Below are positions 45,566 through 54,309 of a DNA stretch of 64,000 nt, piece after piece. A program made the translations under genes and the position numbers. Numbering within the stretch: position 1 is the first letter of the stretch; every line of letters begins with the position of its first letter. This DNA comes from JAFAXD01 sp963760435. GTDB lineage: Bacteria > Pseudomonadota > Alphaproteobacteria > Rhizobiales > Xanthobacteraceae. Where the stretch lies: positions 186,001 through 250,000 of the forward strand of contig CAVXDE010000020.1 of the NCBI GenBank assembly GCA_963760435.1, given 5' to 3'. The notes beneath the pieces were generated by a model. The model did no database searches. It was not told the DNA's origin and was given only the letters and a program-made list of their open reading frames with translations.

Positions 45566-45639
45566 CACGAGCTCGATGATGTGCGGGATCGCGCGACCGA
45601 TCGGTCCCTCCGTGGAGCGGGACTGCCTGCGTCACTCTC

Positions 45640-45930
45640 GTCGCGGTGAATACGGGTGAGCTCGAGCGCGCTGTCATCAATTCTGTGCGTAAATGCCCGT
45701 GACGCGATGTCGGAGGGCGGTATCATTTCGATTTCTGCGAAGAACGTTTGCGGCCCGAAGAGGGGAAGTTTGACGGAAGAGTTTGTCGCGTTGTCCGTAC
45801 GGGATATCGGCATCGAAAAGCGATGACGCCTTTCGCGGGCACGTGTTGCTGGTCGAAGTTGATGCGGAAGTCGCCGGTGCTCGGGTCGGGCGACGTAGTG
45901 CAGCTCTGCAAGCCTGAACGAACTCCGTAA
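45640..45930 (+). pseudogene. remnant of a hybrid histidine kinase (HATPase plus receiver fragments)
   Basis: Translating the plus strand by hand gives pieces of a sensor kinase in different frames. ELERAVIN then LCVNARDAMSEGGIISIS (N-box) continues with AKNVCGPKRGSLTEEFVALS and VRDIGI (G1 box), ending in TGA at 45826. A further piece, RGHVLLVEVDAEVAGARVGR, resembles the first strand of a receiver domain (VLLVEDD). The G2 box, the rest of the ATPase and most of the receiver are missing, so this is a deleted, frameshifted relic of a hybrid kinase. Both fragments are short, so the call is moderate. Confidence 0.55.
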
Positions 45931-45932
45931 AG

Positions 45933-46163
45933 TCAATGCAGCGTCGGTTGCGCCGCCGCTAGTGCCTCGGCGTGCAAGGCGCTCACTTCCCGGATCTCTT
46001 CTGCCATGTGCCAATACCCATACGTCCGGCAGTCGTCGGCGAGGGCGGTCCAAAGCACCCTGAGGATATCCAACAGCTCGCGCTGTTCGGTTGTGACGGC
46101 CTTCTCGCTTGCGGATCGGCAAGCTTCTGCTCGTGCTTGAAGTTCAAGCTGGAGATCGCGCAT
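45933..46163 (-). CDS. small helical protein, function unknown
   Basis: The 76 residues (MRDLQLELQARAEACRSASE, then KAVTTEQRELLDILRVLWTA) are entirely helical. A GAGGA precedes the ATG at 46163. The pattern L-x3-A-x2-C-x3-A and W-x-x-L-A about 25 residues later links it to the three other short genes of this window. It is divergent from the small gene at 46300. No function known. Confidence 0.6.
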   Translation of the reverse strand: MRDLQLELQARAEACRSASEKAVTTEQRELLDILRVLWTALADDCRTYGYWHMAEEIREVSALHAEALAAAQPTLH

Positions 46164-46299
46164 CTCTGGTCCTCGCCATCGTTTTCGCTCGCATCAAGTC
46201 GCAACCTACATTTTGGTTCCCGCCCTTTTCGACGCTTGGACGGTGTGGAACCGATCTTGGGTCAAAGGCTTATTAGCAACAGCAAGTCGGAGACGAGCC

Positions 46300-46467
46300 A
46301 TGCTGGATAAAACCGATCATTTTCGAAAAATGGCTGACGAGTGCGTCGCGCGGGCAAAAGAGGCGATCACCAACAAGCTGCGCGTGGAGCATTACGCCGA
46401 GGCCGAGCGATATTGGAGACTCGCACAAGCTTCGGCTCGAGTCCGGCGGGAGCCACGACCGAGCTGA
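46300..46467 (+). CDS. small helical protein, function unknown
   Basis: The 55-residue product MLDKTDHFRKMADECVARAK ... EHYAEAERYWRLAQAS has a GGAG before the ATG and the F-x3-A-x2-C-x3-A ... W-R-L-A pattern found in three other short genes of this window. Short proteins starting with K-T-D-H-F-like motifs are common in Bradyrhizobiaceae. No function known. Confidence 0.6.
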   Translation: MLDKTDHFRKMADECVARAKEAITNKLRVEHYAEAERYWRLAQASARVRREPRPS

Positions 46468-46571
46468 TCGACAGGAAGTTAGGTAAGAGCGATTGTTTAC
46501 AACCACAACGCGCTGACGCGGTGGTGCTATCGTTTTTTCGCGAGCGGTGCGCTTGGCGCGGAGAGCGGCGT

Positions 46572-47561
46572 TTATTTTGTGTGGAGCTGGCCGGCGGACC
46601 GGAACGCGCCGATCACGTCCCGCAGTGCCTGCTCGATCGGACGCGGGGTATAGCCGAGTTCGCGGCGCGACTTGTCGATGGACATCGGTTTGGACCGCAC
46701 CGCAATCCGCACCGCCTCGAGGGTCGCTTCCGGCAACCGGTGCGTGACGTGATCGGCGCAAAATTCCATAAGGACCGCTGCGGTTTGCGCGACAGCGCCG
46801 GGAATCGGAATGCGTAGCGCTTGGCGGCCGCTGATCGCTCCCATCAAGGGTAGCAGTTTGCTGAGCGAAATGTCCTCGCCGCCGAGGATGTAGCGCTGTC
46901 CGACCTGGCCGCGATGCATCGCAAGAATGAGGCCCGCCGCGACGTCGCGCACGTCGACCAGATTGATCGTGAAGTCGAGATAGAATTGCAGGCGCTGGGC
47001 CAGAAACCGCAGCAGCATCTGATTGGGTGGGGTGAGGCTCCCGTCGTGCGGTCCGATCGGCATCGTCGGGCTGGCGATCACCACCGGGAACCCGGCGGCC
47101 GCGGCCTGCAACGCGCTTTGTTCGGCCAGCAGTTTCGAACGTGTGTAGGCGCCCGGCATCTCGTCAAGCGAAGTTGCGGTCGCTTCCGTGATGACGCTCT
47201 CGCCGCGCGAACGGCCAAACAAAAGGGCTCCCGTTGAGCAGTGCACGAAGCGCGAGACGCCCTGCTTGCGTGCAGCGTCGATCACGATCTGGGTGCCCAC
47301 GCAATTGACGGCTTGAAAATCGGCTTTGTTGGGCATCCACATGCCGGAGAGCGCAGCAAGGTGGTAGACCTCTTGCACATCCTCGAGCGCAGCGTGAACC
47401 GCTTCCGGATCCAGTACCGAGCCCTGGATGTACCGGACGCCCTGCGGCGCGCAGGCCGGAGGGTGGACATCAAGAACGCACACGCGGCGCTCTTGCGCGA
47501 GCCGTGACACGAGATGCGCGCCAATGAACCCGCTACCACCCGTGACCAGTGCTTGGCTCAT
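46572..47561 (-). CDS. NAD-dependent epimerase/dehydratase, paralogue of HpnA
   Basis: An extended SDR of 329 residues: TGGSGFIGAHLVSRLAQERR (nucleotide motif), EVYHLAALSGMW, HCSTGALLFG (catalytic Ser/Thr region), and YTRSKLLAEQSAL (Tyr-Lys pair). VVIASPTMPIGPHD and YILGGEDISLSKLLPLMGAI match the plan of the hopanoid-associated epimerase encoded divergently at 48000, so the two are probably paralogues. Start is uncertain: ATG at 47561, 47582 or TTG at 47609; none has a good Shine-Dalgarno. A sugar-nucleotide or hopanoid side-chain substrate is inferred from the neighbours. Confidence 0.86.
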   Translation of the reverse strand: MSQALVTGGSGFIGAHLVSRLAQERRVCVLDVHPPACAPQGVRYIQGSVLDPEAVHAALEDVQEVYHLAALSGMWMPNKADFQAVNCVGTQIVIDAARKQGVSRFVHCSTGALLFGRSRGESVITEATATSLDEMPGAYTRSKLLAEQSALQAAAAGFPVVIASPTMPIGPHDGSLTPPNQMLLRFLAQRLQFYLDFTINLVDVRDVAAGLILAMHRGQVGQRYILGGEDISLSKLLPLMGAISGRQALRIPIPGAVAQTAAVLMEFCADHVTHRLPEATLEAVRIAVRSKPMSIDKSRRELGYTPRPIEQALRDVIGAFRSAGQLHTK

Positions 47562-47999
47562 GGATATCGGCGCTGGTGCCATGGTCGTCGGGGTCGGTGA
47601 GGAGCTCAAACTGGTCTGATCTCCCGCCGAAAGCCCGCGCGACGATCGGTCGTCGTGAGCTTTCAGAGGTCAGCCGGGTCAACGCCAAGTACAGCAGGGT
47701 AGGCGGTCAACGGCCTGCCCCACTCATGCGGTATTATTTTGCCTTACGCCCCTTCGCAGATATAGCCACAACGATTTGAACTGGTATAGCTTTTTCTCGG
47801 TTAGCTGGCGCTCGTGCTCTGCGTTTCGATAACCGTGTGGCCGTTATGTAACGCTTAGGCTGCGCACGCGGTCCACAATCTCCCGCTGTGATCCTCCATG
47901 GTGAGCGGCAGGGCGCGTCACCGGCGCCATGGCGAGCGCATCGTTTGGCGTGTAATCCATAACGACGACCGATATGACTCCGAGGGGTTGGTTTGGGAG
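47562..47999. other. 438-base divergent intergenic region
   Basis: No gene is seen between the two divergent epimerase genes. It has a short dyad CGACGA-N4-TCGTCG at 47640-47655 and an AT-rich core around 47730-47800, as expected for back-to-back promoters. A longer reading frame from 47898 into hpnA has no family support before 48000. Confidence 0.5.
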
Positions 48000-49025
48000 A
48001 TGGGCGCTTCGGGCTTGACGCTTATTACCGGCGCCAGCGGCTTCGTCGGTTCGGCCGTCGCAAAGGTCTTTCGCGAGGCCGGTTATCCGGTCCGGGCCTT
48101 GGTTCGGAAATCCAGCCTGCGCACCAACATCGATCCAGCTGATGCGATCGTCATCGGCGACATTTGCGACCGCAGTTCCGTTGCGGCGGCTCTCCGCGGC
48201 GTCCGCTATGTGGTTCACGCCGCGGCGGACTACAGGCTGTGGGCAGCTCATCCAGAAGAGATCTTGCGGACCAACATCGAAGGAACGCGCATCGTCATGG
48301 AGGAGGCGTTGCGCGCCGGCGTGGAACGCGTGATCTATACGAGCAGCGTCGCCACGATTGAATTGGGACCGCACGGCCCTTCTGATGAGAGCAGCCGGCT
48401 CGACGAAAAGCTGGCGGTCGGCGCATACAAGAAGAGCAAGGTCGTGGCCGAGCGAATGGTCGAACGCATGGTCAAGGATGCTGGGTTGCCGGCGGTGATC
48501 GTCAACCCCTCGACGCCCATCGGCCCGCGCGACGTCAAACCCACCCCGACCGGACGTATCATCGTCGAGGCGGCACGTGGCCGCATGCCGGGATTTGTCG
48601 ATACCGGCCTCAATTTCGTGCACGTCGATGACGTGGCTGCCGGACACTTGGCGGCATTGCACAAAGGCCGGATCGGTGAACGATACATCCTTGGCGGCGA
48701 GAACGTGCAGCTTCGTGACATGTTGTTGGAAATTGCCCGCATTGTCGAGCGAAGACCGCCGAGGCTGCGGCTTCCCGTGGCGGCGATTTATCCACTTGCC
48801 GTCGGCGCGGAGCTCTGGTCCTACGCGAGTGGAACCGAGCCTTTCCTCACCCGCGACGGACTACGGATGGCGCGTCATCACATGTTCTTCTCAGACGCCA
48901 AGGCCCGCCGTGAGCTTGGGTATCAGTCGCGGCCGTATCAGGAAGGCGTCGCCGATGCGATTGCCTGGTTCAAGAAAGCTGGTTATCTCGGCGATCAGCG
49001 GCTCGTTGCTCAGCAATCACAATAG
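48000..49025 (+). CDS. hpnA: hopanoid-associated sugar epimerase
   Basis: The 341 residues from MGASGLTLITGASGFVGSAV form an extended SDR: Rossmann motif TGASGFVGSAVAK, VVHAAADYRLWA, YTSSVATIELG (Ser/Thr), YKKSKVVAERMV (Tyr-Lys), VNPSTPIGPRDVKPTP and YILGGENVQLRDML. These are the markers of HpnA, which is found with hopanoid genes, although its exact reaction in side-chain synthesis is not settled. It is read convergently with hpnK, overlapping its 3' end by 16 bases. Confidence 0.9.
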   Translation: MGASGLTLITGASGFVGSAVAKVFREAGYPVRALVRKSSLRTNIDPADAIVIGDICDRSSVAAALRGVRYVVHAAADYRLWAAHPEEILRTNIEGTRIVMEEALRAGVERVIYTSSVATIELGPHGPSDESSRLDEKLAVGAYKKSKVVAERMVERMVKDAGLPAVIVNPSTPIGPRDVKPTPTGRIIVEAARGRMPGFVDTGLNFVHVDDVAAGHLAALHKGRIGERYILGGENVQLRDMLLEIARIVERRPPRLRLPVAAIYPLAVGAELWSYASGTEPFLTRDGLRMARHHMFFSDAKARRELGYQSRPYQEGVADAIAWFKKAGYLGDQRLVAQQSQ

Positions 49026-49840
49026 CCGGCAAGCGTAACGTCGGGGCGGTGCGCGAGCACACTAATCTCCGGATCAATCAAAGCCGCGAGTTCGTCAGCA
49101 TAGCGATAGCCCGCTGCGCTACCGGCAAACTCGTCGCGCGTGGCCGGATGCAGGTAAATCTCCGTCGTGCCTGGGCCGAGATGACGGAGCAGCCCCGAAA
49201 CCCGGGAGGGCGACATGGCGCCGGACCAGGCAAGTCCGAAAACCTGATCCGGTGCGCGCAACCCGGCACGCCGTGCGCGCAGCGATAGCCACCACGCCAA
49301 GAACCGCTCGCTCGCTGGTCCCCGCGTGCCCGGCTCGATCTGGGCAAGCACGGTCGCCCGCTCACGCGGAATGCGCAGTGCGCGCATTCCATAACGCTGT
49401 CCAATGGCGATGACCTCGCTCGCCACGGCTGGGTGGAGATGGAAATGCTTATGGCCGTTCACATGATCGAGCGCGAGGCCGGTTTTCTGGTAGGCGCGGA
49501 ACTGAGCCTCGATCTCCGCTTTGAGCTGCGCCCGCACGGAGGGCCGCGCGCAGATATCAAATCCAAATCGCGTGAGATCCTTACGCAAGTGCCCGCTTGC
49601 GTCGACGAGATCGGGGACCCTCCCCGGAGGCAAGGTCGGCTTACCCTCGACCATGACCAGATGCAGTCCGATTCGCAGATTCGGTAGATGGCGCGCGCGC
49701 TCGACCGCGTCTGCGGCCGCCGCCCCGGCCACCATCAGGCTCGCCGCGCTGAGGATGCCTTGGCGATGCGCCAACTCCACCGCTTCGTTGACCTCGGGCG
49801 CGAGCCCGAAATCATCGGCGGTGACAATGAGACGCTTCAG
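49010..49840 (-). CDS. hpnK: hopanoid biosynthesis deacetylase HpnK (YdjC/ChbG family), CTG start
   Basis: HpnK removes the acetyl group from the GlcNAc attached to bacteriohopanetetrol. The complete protein needs the frame upstream of the first ATG: KRLIVTADDFGLAPEVNEAV, with the metal-binding A-D-D motif, continuing with ELAHRQGILSAASLMVAGAA, HVNGHKHFHLHP (metal His) and TEIYLHPATRDE. The only possible start there is CTG at 49838-49840, which overlaps the hpnJ stop (CTGA) where relatives would have ATGA. Calling the first ATG (49780) would remove the metal-binding Asp pair, so CTG or a sequence error is more likely. Confidence 0.85.
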   Translation of the reverse strand: MKRLIVTADDFGLAPEVNEAVELAHRQGILSAASLMVAGAAAADAVERARHLPNLRIGLHLVMVEGKPTLPPGRVPDLVDASGHLRKDLTRFGFDICARPSVRAQLKAEIEAQFRAYQKTGLALDHVNGHKHFHLHPAVASEVIAIGQRYGMRALRIPRERATVLAQIEPGTRGPASERFLAWWLSLRARRAGLRAPDQVFGLAWSGAMSPSRVSGLLRHLGPGTTEIYLHPATRDEFAGSAAGYRYADELAALIDPEISVLAHRPDVTLAGYCDC

Positions 49841-51265
49841 GCGGCGACCTCGCGCTGGCGCAAGAACTTGAAGAACTCAACGCCCTCGCGCAGCCGGCGC
49901 TTCATCATCTCGGGACTGCGTACCATTTCGCCGACGATCGATGCGATCTTCGGCGCACGGAAATAGAACCGGCGATAGAAGTCATCGACCGACTGGAAGA
50001 TCTCGGTGTGGCTCAGATGCGGATAGTTCAGCGCCGCCATCTGCGTGCCGAGGTCGGTGAGCAATTGCGGTTTTTCATCCACGAGCCAGCCGTTTTCCAA
50101 CGCCTGCTTGTGGAGGAACGTGCCGGGGTAGGGTGCGGCGAGCGAGATCTGGATCGTGTGCGGGTTGATCTCGGTGGCGAAGCGAATTGTTTCTTCGATG
50201 GTTTCCTTGGTCTCGCCCGGCAGGCCCAGGATGAAGGTGCCATGGATGACGATGCCGAGCTCGTGACAGTCCTTGGTGAAGCGTCGCGCGACGTCCACCA
50301 GCATGCCCTTCTTGATGTTGTGCAGAATTTTCTGATTACCAGAACTCGTAACCCACCAACAACAATCGCAGGCCGTTGTCCTTCATGATCTTCAGCGTCG
50401 AGCGCGGGACGTTGGCCTTGGCGTTGCACGACCAGGTGATCCCGAGCTTGCCGATCTCGCGCGCCAAAGCTTCGACACGCGGCGCGTTGTCGGTCAGCGT
50501 ATCGTCATCGAAGAAGAATTCCTTGACCTGCGGGAAGGCCTTCTGCGCCCACCTCAGCTCTTCGATCACATGGCCGACGCTGCGGGTGCGATAGCGATGT
50601 CCGCCGATCGTTTGCGGCCACAGGCAGAACGTGCAGCGCGATTTGCAGCCGCGACCGGTGTAGAACGAGATGTACGGGTGTTTGAGATATCCGCCGAAAT
50701 AGTTTTCGATGACGAGGTCGCGCTTGTAGATCGGGGTCACGAAGGGCAGGTCGTCCATGCTCTCCAGGATGGTGCGATCCTCATTGTGCACGATCGTGCC
50801 GTCGGCACGGCGCCAGGAGAGTCCTGCAACGTGAGCGAGATCGCGCCCCTCGGCGACTTCCTTGATGGTGAAATCGAACTCGTTGCGCGCCACGAAATCG
50901 ATGGCGGGGGATGCCTTCAGGCTCGCGTCAGATTCGACCGCGACCTTCGCGCCGATCATGCCGATCTTCAGCCTCGGATTGCGTGCCTTGAGCGCCTCGG
51001 CGGTCTTCACGTCGGAGGCGAATGACGGCGTCGACGTATGCATGACGATGAGGTCACGTTGCATTGCCTCGGGCGCGACGTCGTCGAACGAGAGCCGGTG
51101 CGGAGGGGCATCGATCAGCTTCGAGCCCTCGACCAGCGCGGCCGGCTGGGCGAGCCACGTCGGATACCAGAACGAGCGGACTTCGCGACGCATCTGATAG
51201 CGCGCGCCGGCGCCGCCGTCGTAGCCGTCATAGGACGGTGCTTGCAGAAACAGTGTGCGCATCAT
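49837..51265 (-). pseudogene. hpnJ: hopanoid biosynthesis radical SAM protein HpnJ (one frameshift)
   Basis: The corrected product is 475 residues. An N-terminal B12-binding-like domain (MMRTLFLQAPSYDGYDGGAG) is followed by the radical SAM motif GRGCKSRCTFCLWPQ with C-x3-C-x2-C cysteines, and by HRYRTRSVGHVIEELRWAQ. HpnJ contracts the glucosamine ring to the cyclitol ether of bacteriohopanetetrol. The frame breaks at VGYE: the written frame stops at FW-TAA, whereas one base fewer at 50343-50344 gives SGNQKILHNIKKGMLVDVAR and the whole C-terminus. The start ATGATG overlaps the hpnI stop. Confidence 0.87.
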
Positions 51266-52416
51266 GTTGTTGGAGCACTCCGCGAAATAGCCAGGGCCCC
51301 CCCTGGAGAAAATCGGTACTCACGGCCTTTCCATTGCGCCGCGTTACCGAAGCAACCCCACGCAAACACAGCGAACGACCAGAGATCACGGACAGGAACA
51401 AGCCAGCGCGATTGCGCGGGCAAGGCGAACGTCTGCTCGAGCAGCCCCAGCACCGCCAGACGGCAAAGCACCGCGGCTATACAGAGTCCAATGCCGACGG
51501 CCGGCGTCAACGATCCGGCAAGGCTGCCCGTCAAAGCCGCAATCGCTCCCATGGGGAAGGGATGGGTGATGATCGAGCCCACATACCCGATGGGATCGAC
51601 GCTTCGGATGGTGCGCGCCCATCGCACGTCGTGCTGCCACAGCTCGCGCGCCGAGCTCTCGGCACACGCATGCCCCACGGTCAGCGGTGGAATGGCAACA
51701 TCGTAGCCGCGGTCGCGAAACGAAGCGCCGATGGCATAGTCGTCGGCGAGACAGTCGGCGACGGCGCCGAAGCCGCCAGCCTCGACAAAGGGTTTTCGCT
51801 TGAACGCGATCGTCGAGCCGAAACACGGACGCGCGAGTCCAAGTCCGACGCCTGTGATCACATTGGGCAGGAAATGCCCATTGATGCCGAGCGCGGCGAG
51901 ATGGGACCAAACTCCGGCTACGGGAAAGCCGTGGTACAGGCAGGTCACTGCACCGACGTGGTCTTGATCGAGCGTCGCAACGATACCGGCGAGATAGTCG
52001 TCGTCCACCCGGATGTCGCTGTCGGACAGGACGATGGTGTCGTGTTCCGCGCGCCGCCACATATTGATCAGATTGGAGACCTTGCGGTTCAAGCCATGCA
52101 TCGTCGTGTCGACGACCAGATCGAGCGCGGCGCCCTGTCGCTCGACGACGCCAATTGCCGCGTCGCCCAGGTCCTGCACGCCACAGATAATTTGGATCGG
52201 GCCGGAATAGCTTTGAGCCTGGAACGAGGCGATGTTCTCCGCCAAACCGGGCTCCGCACCATGTAGCGGCTTGAGGATGGTCACTCCGGCGGCAGCCGTG
52301 GACTCCGCCGGGCGCGGTCTGCGGGCAAAGCGATCAATCAAAATCGCCGTCAGCACCAGGTAGCAGCAGCCGACCACGGCGAGCAGCGCGAAGATGATCG
52401 ACAACCACCAGAGCAT
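51262..52416 (-). CDS. hpnI: hopanoid biosynthesis glycosyltransferase HpnI
   Basis: A ceramide-glucosyltransferase-like family 21 enzyme of about 384 residues with an N-terminal membrane helix (LSIIFALLAVVGCCYLVLTA). GVTILKPLHGAEPGLAENIA, TIVLSDSDIRVDDDYL (D-x-D type), CFGSTIAFKRKPF and QHDVRWARTIRSVDP (Q-x3-R-W) are the glycosyltransferase motifs. HpnI adds GlcNAc to bacteriohopanetetrol. The ATG at 52416 follows AGGA; a GTG at 52431 is the alternative. It overlaps hpnJ by 4 bases. Confidence 0.9.
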   Translation of the reverse strand: MLWWLSIIFALLAVVGCCYLVLTAILIDRFARRPRPAESTAAAGVTILKPLHGAEPGLAENIASFQAQSYSGPIQIICGVQDLGDAAIGVVERQGAALDLVVDTTMHGLNRKVSNLINMWRRAEHDTIVLSDSDIRVDDDYLAGIVATLDQDHVGAVTCLYHGFPVAGVWSHLAALGINGHFLPNVITGVGLGLARPCFGSTIAFKRKPFVEAGGFGAVADCLADDYAIGASFRDRGYDVAIPPLTVGHACAESSARELWQHDVRWARTIRSVDPIGYVGSIITHPFPMGAIAALTGSLAGSLTPAVGIGLCIAAVLCRLAVLGLLEQTFALPAQSRWLVPVRDLWSFAVFAWGCFGNAAQWKGREYRFSPGGALAISRSAPTT

Positions 52417-52460
52417 GAGCTTCCTGTTCACCCCAAAATTGGCAATGCCGCTAACGCCGG

Positions 52461-53444
52461 TTACGGACGCGCATTTGCCGCAAGGCGACCGCCTTCCGTA
52501 ATCTGCAGCGCGATCAAGCCGGGCACCCCGACAATGACATCGGCGGCCCGCTTGATCAGCGACAGCGCCAACGCCTCATCCGGCGGGACCCCGAATATGC
52601 CACATAGCAGTATCAGGCCGGCCTCCTGAGCGCCAATGGCGCTCGGGATCATGAAGGCTCCCGCGCGAACGGCCTGCGTAAGGCTTTCGATCACAAGCGC
52701 GTCGCCGACACTGACCGGATGCCCCATCCAGGCGAGCGCGAACCAAACCTCACCGATGCCGATCAGCCAGCCGAGAATGTGCACCTGCGTGCTTGCGGCG
52801 AGGTTGGAGCGCCGTGCGTAAATCACCGACAGGCTGTGGTACACCGCATCGAGCGTGCCCAGCACGCCCCACTTTTCACCGACGTTCAGCCGGTTCAGGA
52901 CATAGTAAAAGAGCCGGCGGCCGGATTCGCGCTGAACGAAATAGAACCCCCCGAGCATCGGGATCGCCAACGCGAGCCCCGTGGCCGCAATCCAGACCAC
53001 GGTCTCGTCCGCGCCGAGCGCGATCAGCATCGCGAGGCCCAGCGCCGTGAACAGGAACAGGGTTGCAGCCTGAACCAGCACATCGATGATGATGCTGGCG
53101 GCGGCAAGCGGGCCGGACACGCCCCAAAATGTCAGCAGTCGCGCACCGACAAAGTCCCCGGCAACTTGGGTAAACGGCAGCAGGCTATTGACCGCTTCTC
53201 GGATGAATCTGACGAAAACAGCAGTCCACAACCCCACCGGCGTTGGCGCGGGCAACAGCATCCACCAGCCGGCACCCGCCACCGAGACGGTAGCGATTCG
53301 CGTGAGCACCACGAACAGCAGACCCCAGCCGACGCTGATGAGCGCGCTGCCAACCTCGCGGTAGCCTGACCAAAGGATAAGGCCGATAAAAACGGCAATA
53401 CCCGCGCACCAGGCGATGCCGCCGATGTGCTTCAAAGCCCCCAT
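52461..53444 (-). CDS. hpnL: lysylphosphatidylglycerol synthase-like membrane protein HpnL
   Basis: The 327 residues are almost entirely membrane helices: IAWCAGIAVFIGLILWSGYR, AAATLF-type stretches, then the flippase-like domain with PFTQVAGDFVGARLLTF, IGIGEVWFALAWMG and FMIPSAIGAQEAGLILL. This is the HpnL subfamily of the LPG synthase TM domain (DUF2156-independent), found beside hpnIJK. It may move modified hopanoids across the membrane (inference). First gene of the hpnL-I-J-K run. Confidence 0.85.
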   Translation of the reverse strand: MGALKHIGGIAWCAGIAVFIGLILWSGYREVGSALISVGWGLLFVVLTRIATVSVAGAGWWMLLPAPTPVGLWTAVFVRFIREAVNSLLPFTQVAGDFVGARLLTFWGVSGPLAAASIIIDVLVQAATLFLFTALGLAMLIALGADETVVWIAATGLALAIPMLGGFYFVQRESGRRLFYYVLNRLNVGEKWGVLGTLDAVYHSLSVIYARRSNLAASTQVHILGWLIGIGEVWFALAWMGHPVSVGDALVIESLTQAVRAGAFMIPSAIGAQEAGLILLCGIFGVPPDEALALSLIKRAADVIVGVPGLIALQITEGGRLAANARP

Positions 53445-53635
53445 TTGCCCGAATACCCTCGTGACCCGCTGAGACTATACCACTCGGCGGGTTGAGTGTA
53501 GTCGCGCGCAACAGTTGCCGTTGTCTCGGCCCTCGGTCACGAATATGCCCCCAAACCCCCAGTTTGGAGGTTTGTCACCATAGACTGCGCCAAAAGGATG
53601 GACGAAATCGGCCTTTTTGCCGGCCGGGCGCGTCT

Positions 53636-54262
53636 TCAGGCCTTGGGCGCTGCTGTCGGCGTCGATCCAGTGATGATTGTGGGGGGTGCCTTGCGGGCGG
53701 CGAGCGCGATGCCGATCATCGCAGTGCCGCCGAATACCATATCGATGCCGACCAGCAGGCCGATCGCCCAGGCCGCGGTCGAAGGCAGGCCGGCGTAGAT
53801 CAGGAACGCCAGCACCAGGGTGACGATGCCGCTCGCCAGCATCCAGCCCCAGCGCCCGTGCAACTCGCCCCTGTGCTCAACCGCGTACATGATGCTGCTG
53901 ATGCCTTCGATCAGGAAGAACGCGATCAGCACGATGGTGAGCGAGACGATGCCGGTGATCGGCCAGATCAGCAGCAACACGCCGGCGATAATGCCGACGA
54001 CCGCGGAGATCAGCGACCACCAGTACCCGGGAGCGCCTTTGGTGGTGAAGGTCATGTAGAGTCCGACCGCGCCGCCGATCAGCATCAGCCACCCGATCAG
54101 GATCTCGACCGCGAGGCTCGCGATATTGGGCACCAGGATCGCGAGGATGCCGAGCACGACGAGGACGATGCCCTCGACCAAAAACATAGTCGAATGCTCG
54201 CGGACCGCATTGGCGAATTGCGCCTGCGCGCGTTGCACGAAGTCGTTCGGTGCCTGGCTCAT
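53636..54262 (-). CDS. HdeD family membrane protein (DUF308)
   Basis: The 208 residues start after GGGGAG. They have six hydrophobic helices in the DUF308 pattern: FLVEGIVLVVLGILAILVPN, AVEILIGWLMLIGGAVGLYM, SLISAVVGIIAGVLLLIWPI, SLTIVLIAFFLIEGISSIMY and GWMLASGIVTLVLAFLIYAG, ending GIDMVFGGTAMIGIA. HdeD is linked to acid resistance in E. coli, but most relatives are uncharacterised. It is a single gene. Confidence 0.93.
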   Translation of the reverse strand: MSQAPNDFVQRAQAQFANAVREHSTMFLVEGIVLVVLGILAILVPNIASLAVEILIGWLMLIGGAVGLYMTFTTKGAPGYWWSLISAVVGIIAGVLLLIWPITGIVSLTIVLIAFFLIEGISSIMYAVEHRGELHGRWGWMLASGIVTLVLAFLIYAGLPSTAAWAIGLLVGIDMVFGGTAMIGIALAARKAPPTIITGSTPTAAPKA

Positions 54263-54309
54263 CGAAGTTCTCCCCGTTATCCCTGAACAAAACTCAGCAT
54301 ACCACGCCA

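Noticed and set aside
47898..47999. Extended start of hpnA at 47898
   Set aside because: The added residues are basic and lack similarity to HpnA, which begins just before the TGASGFVG motif.
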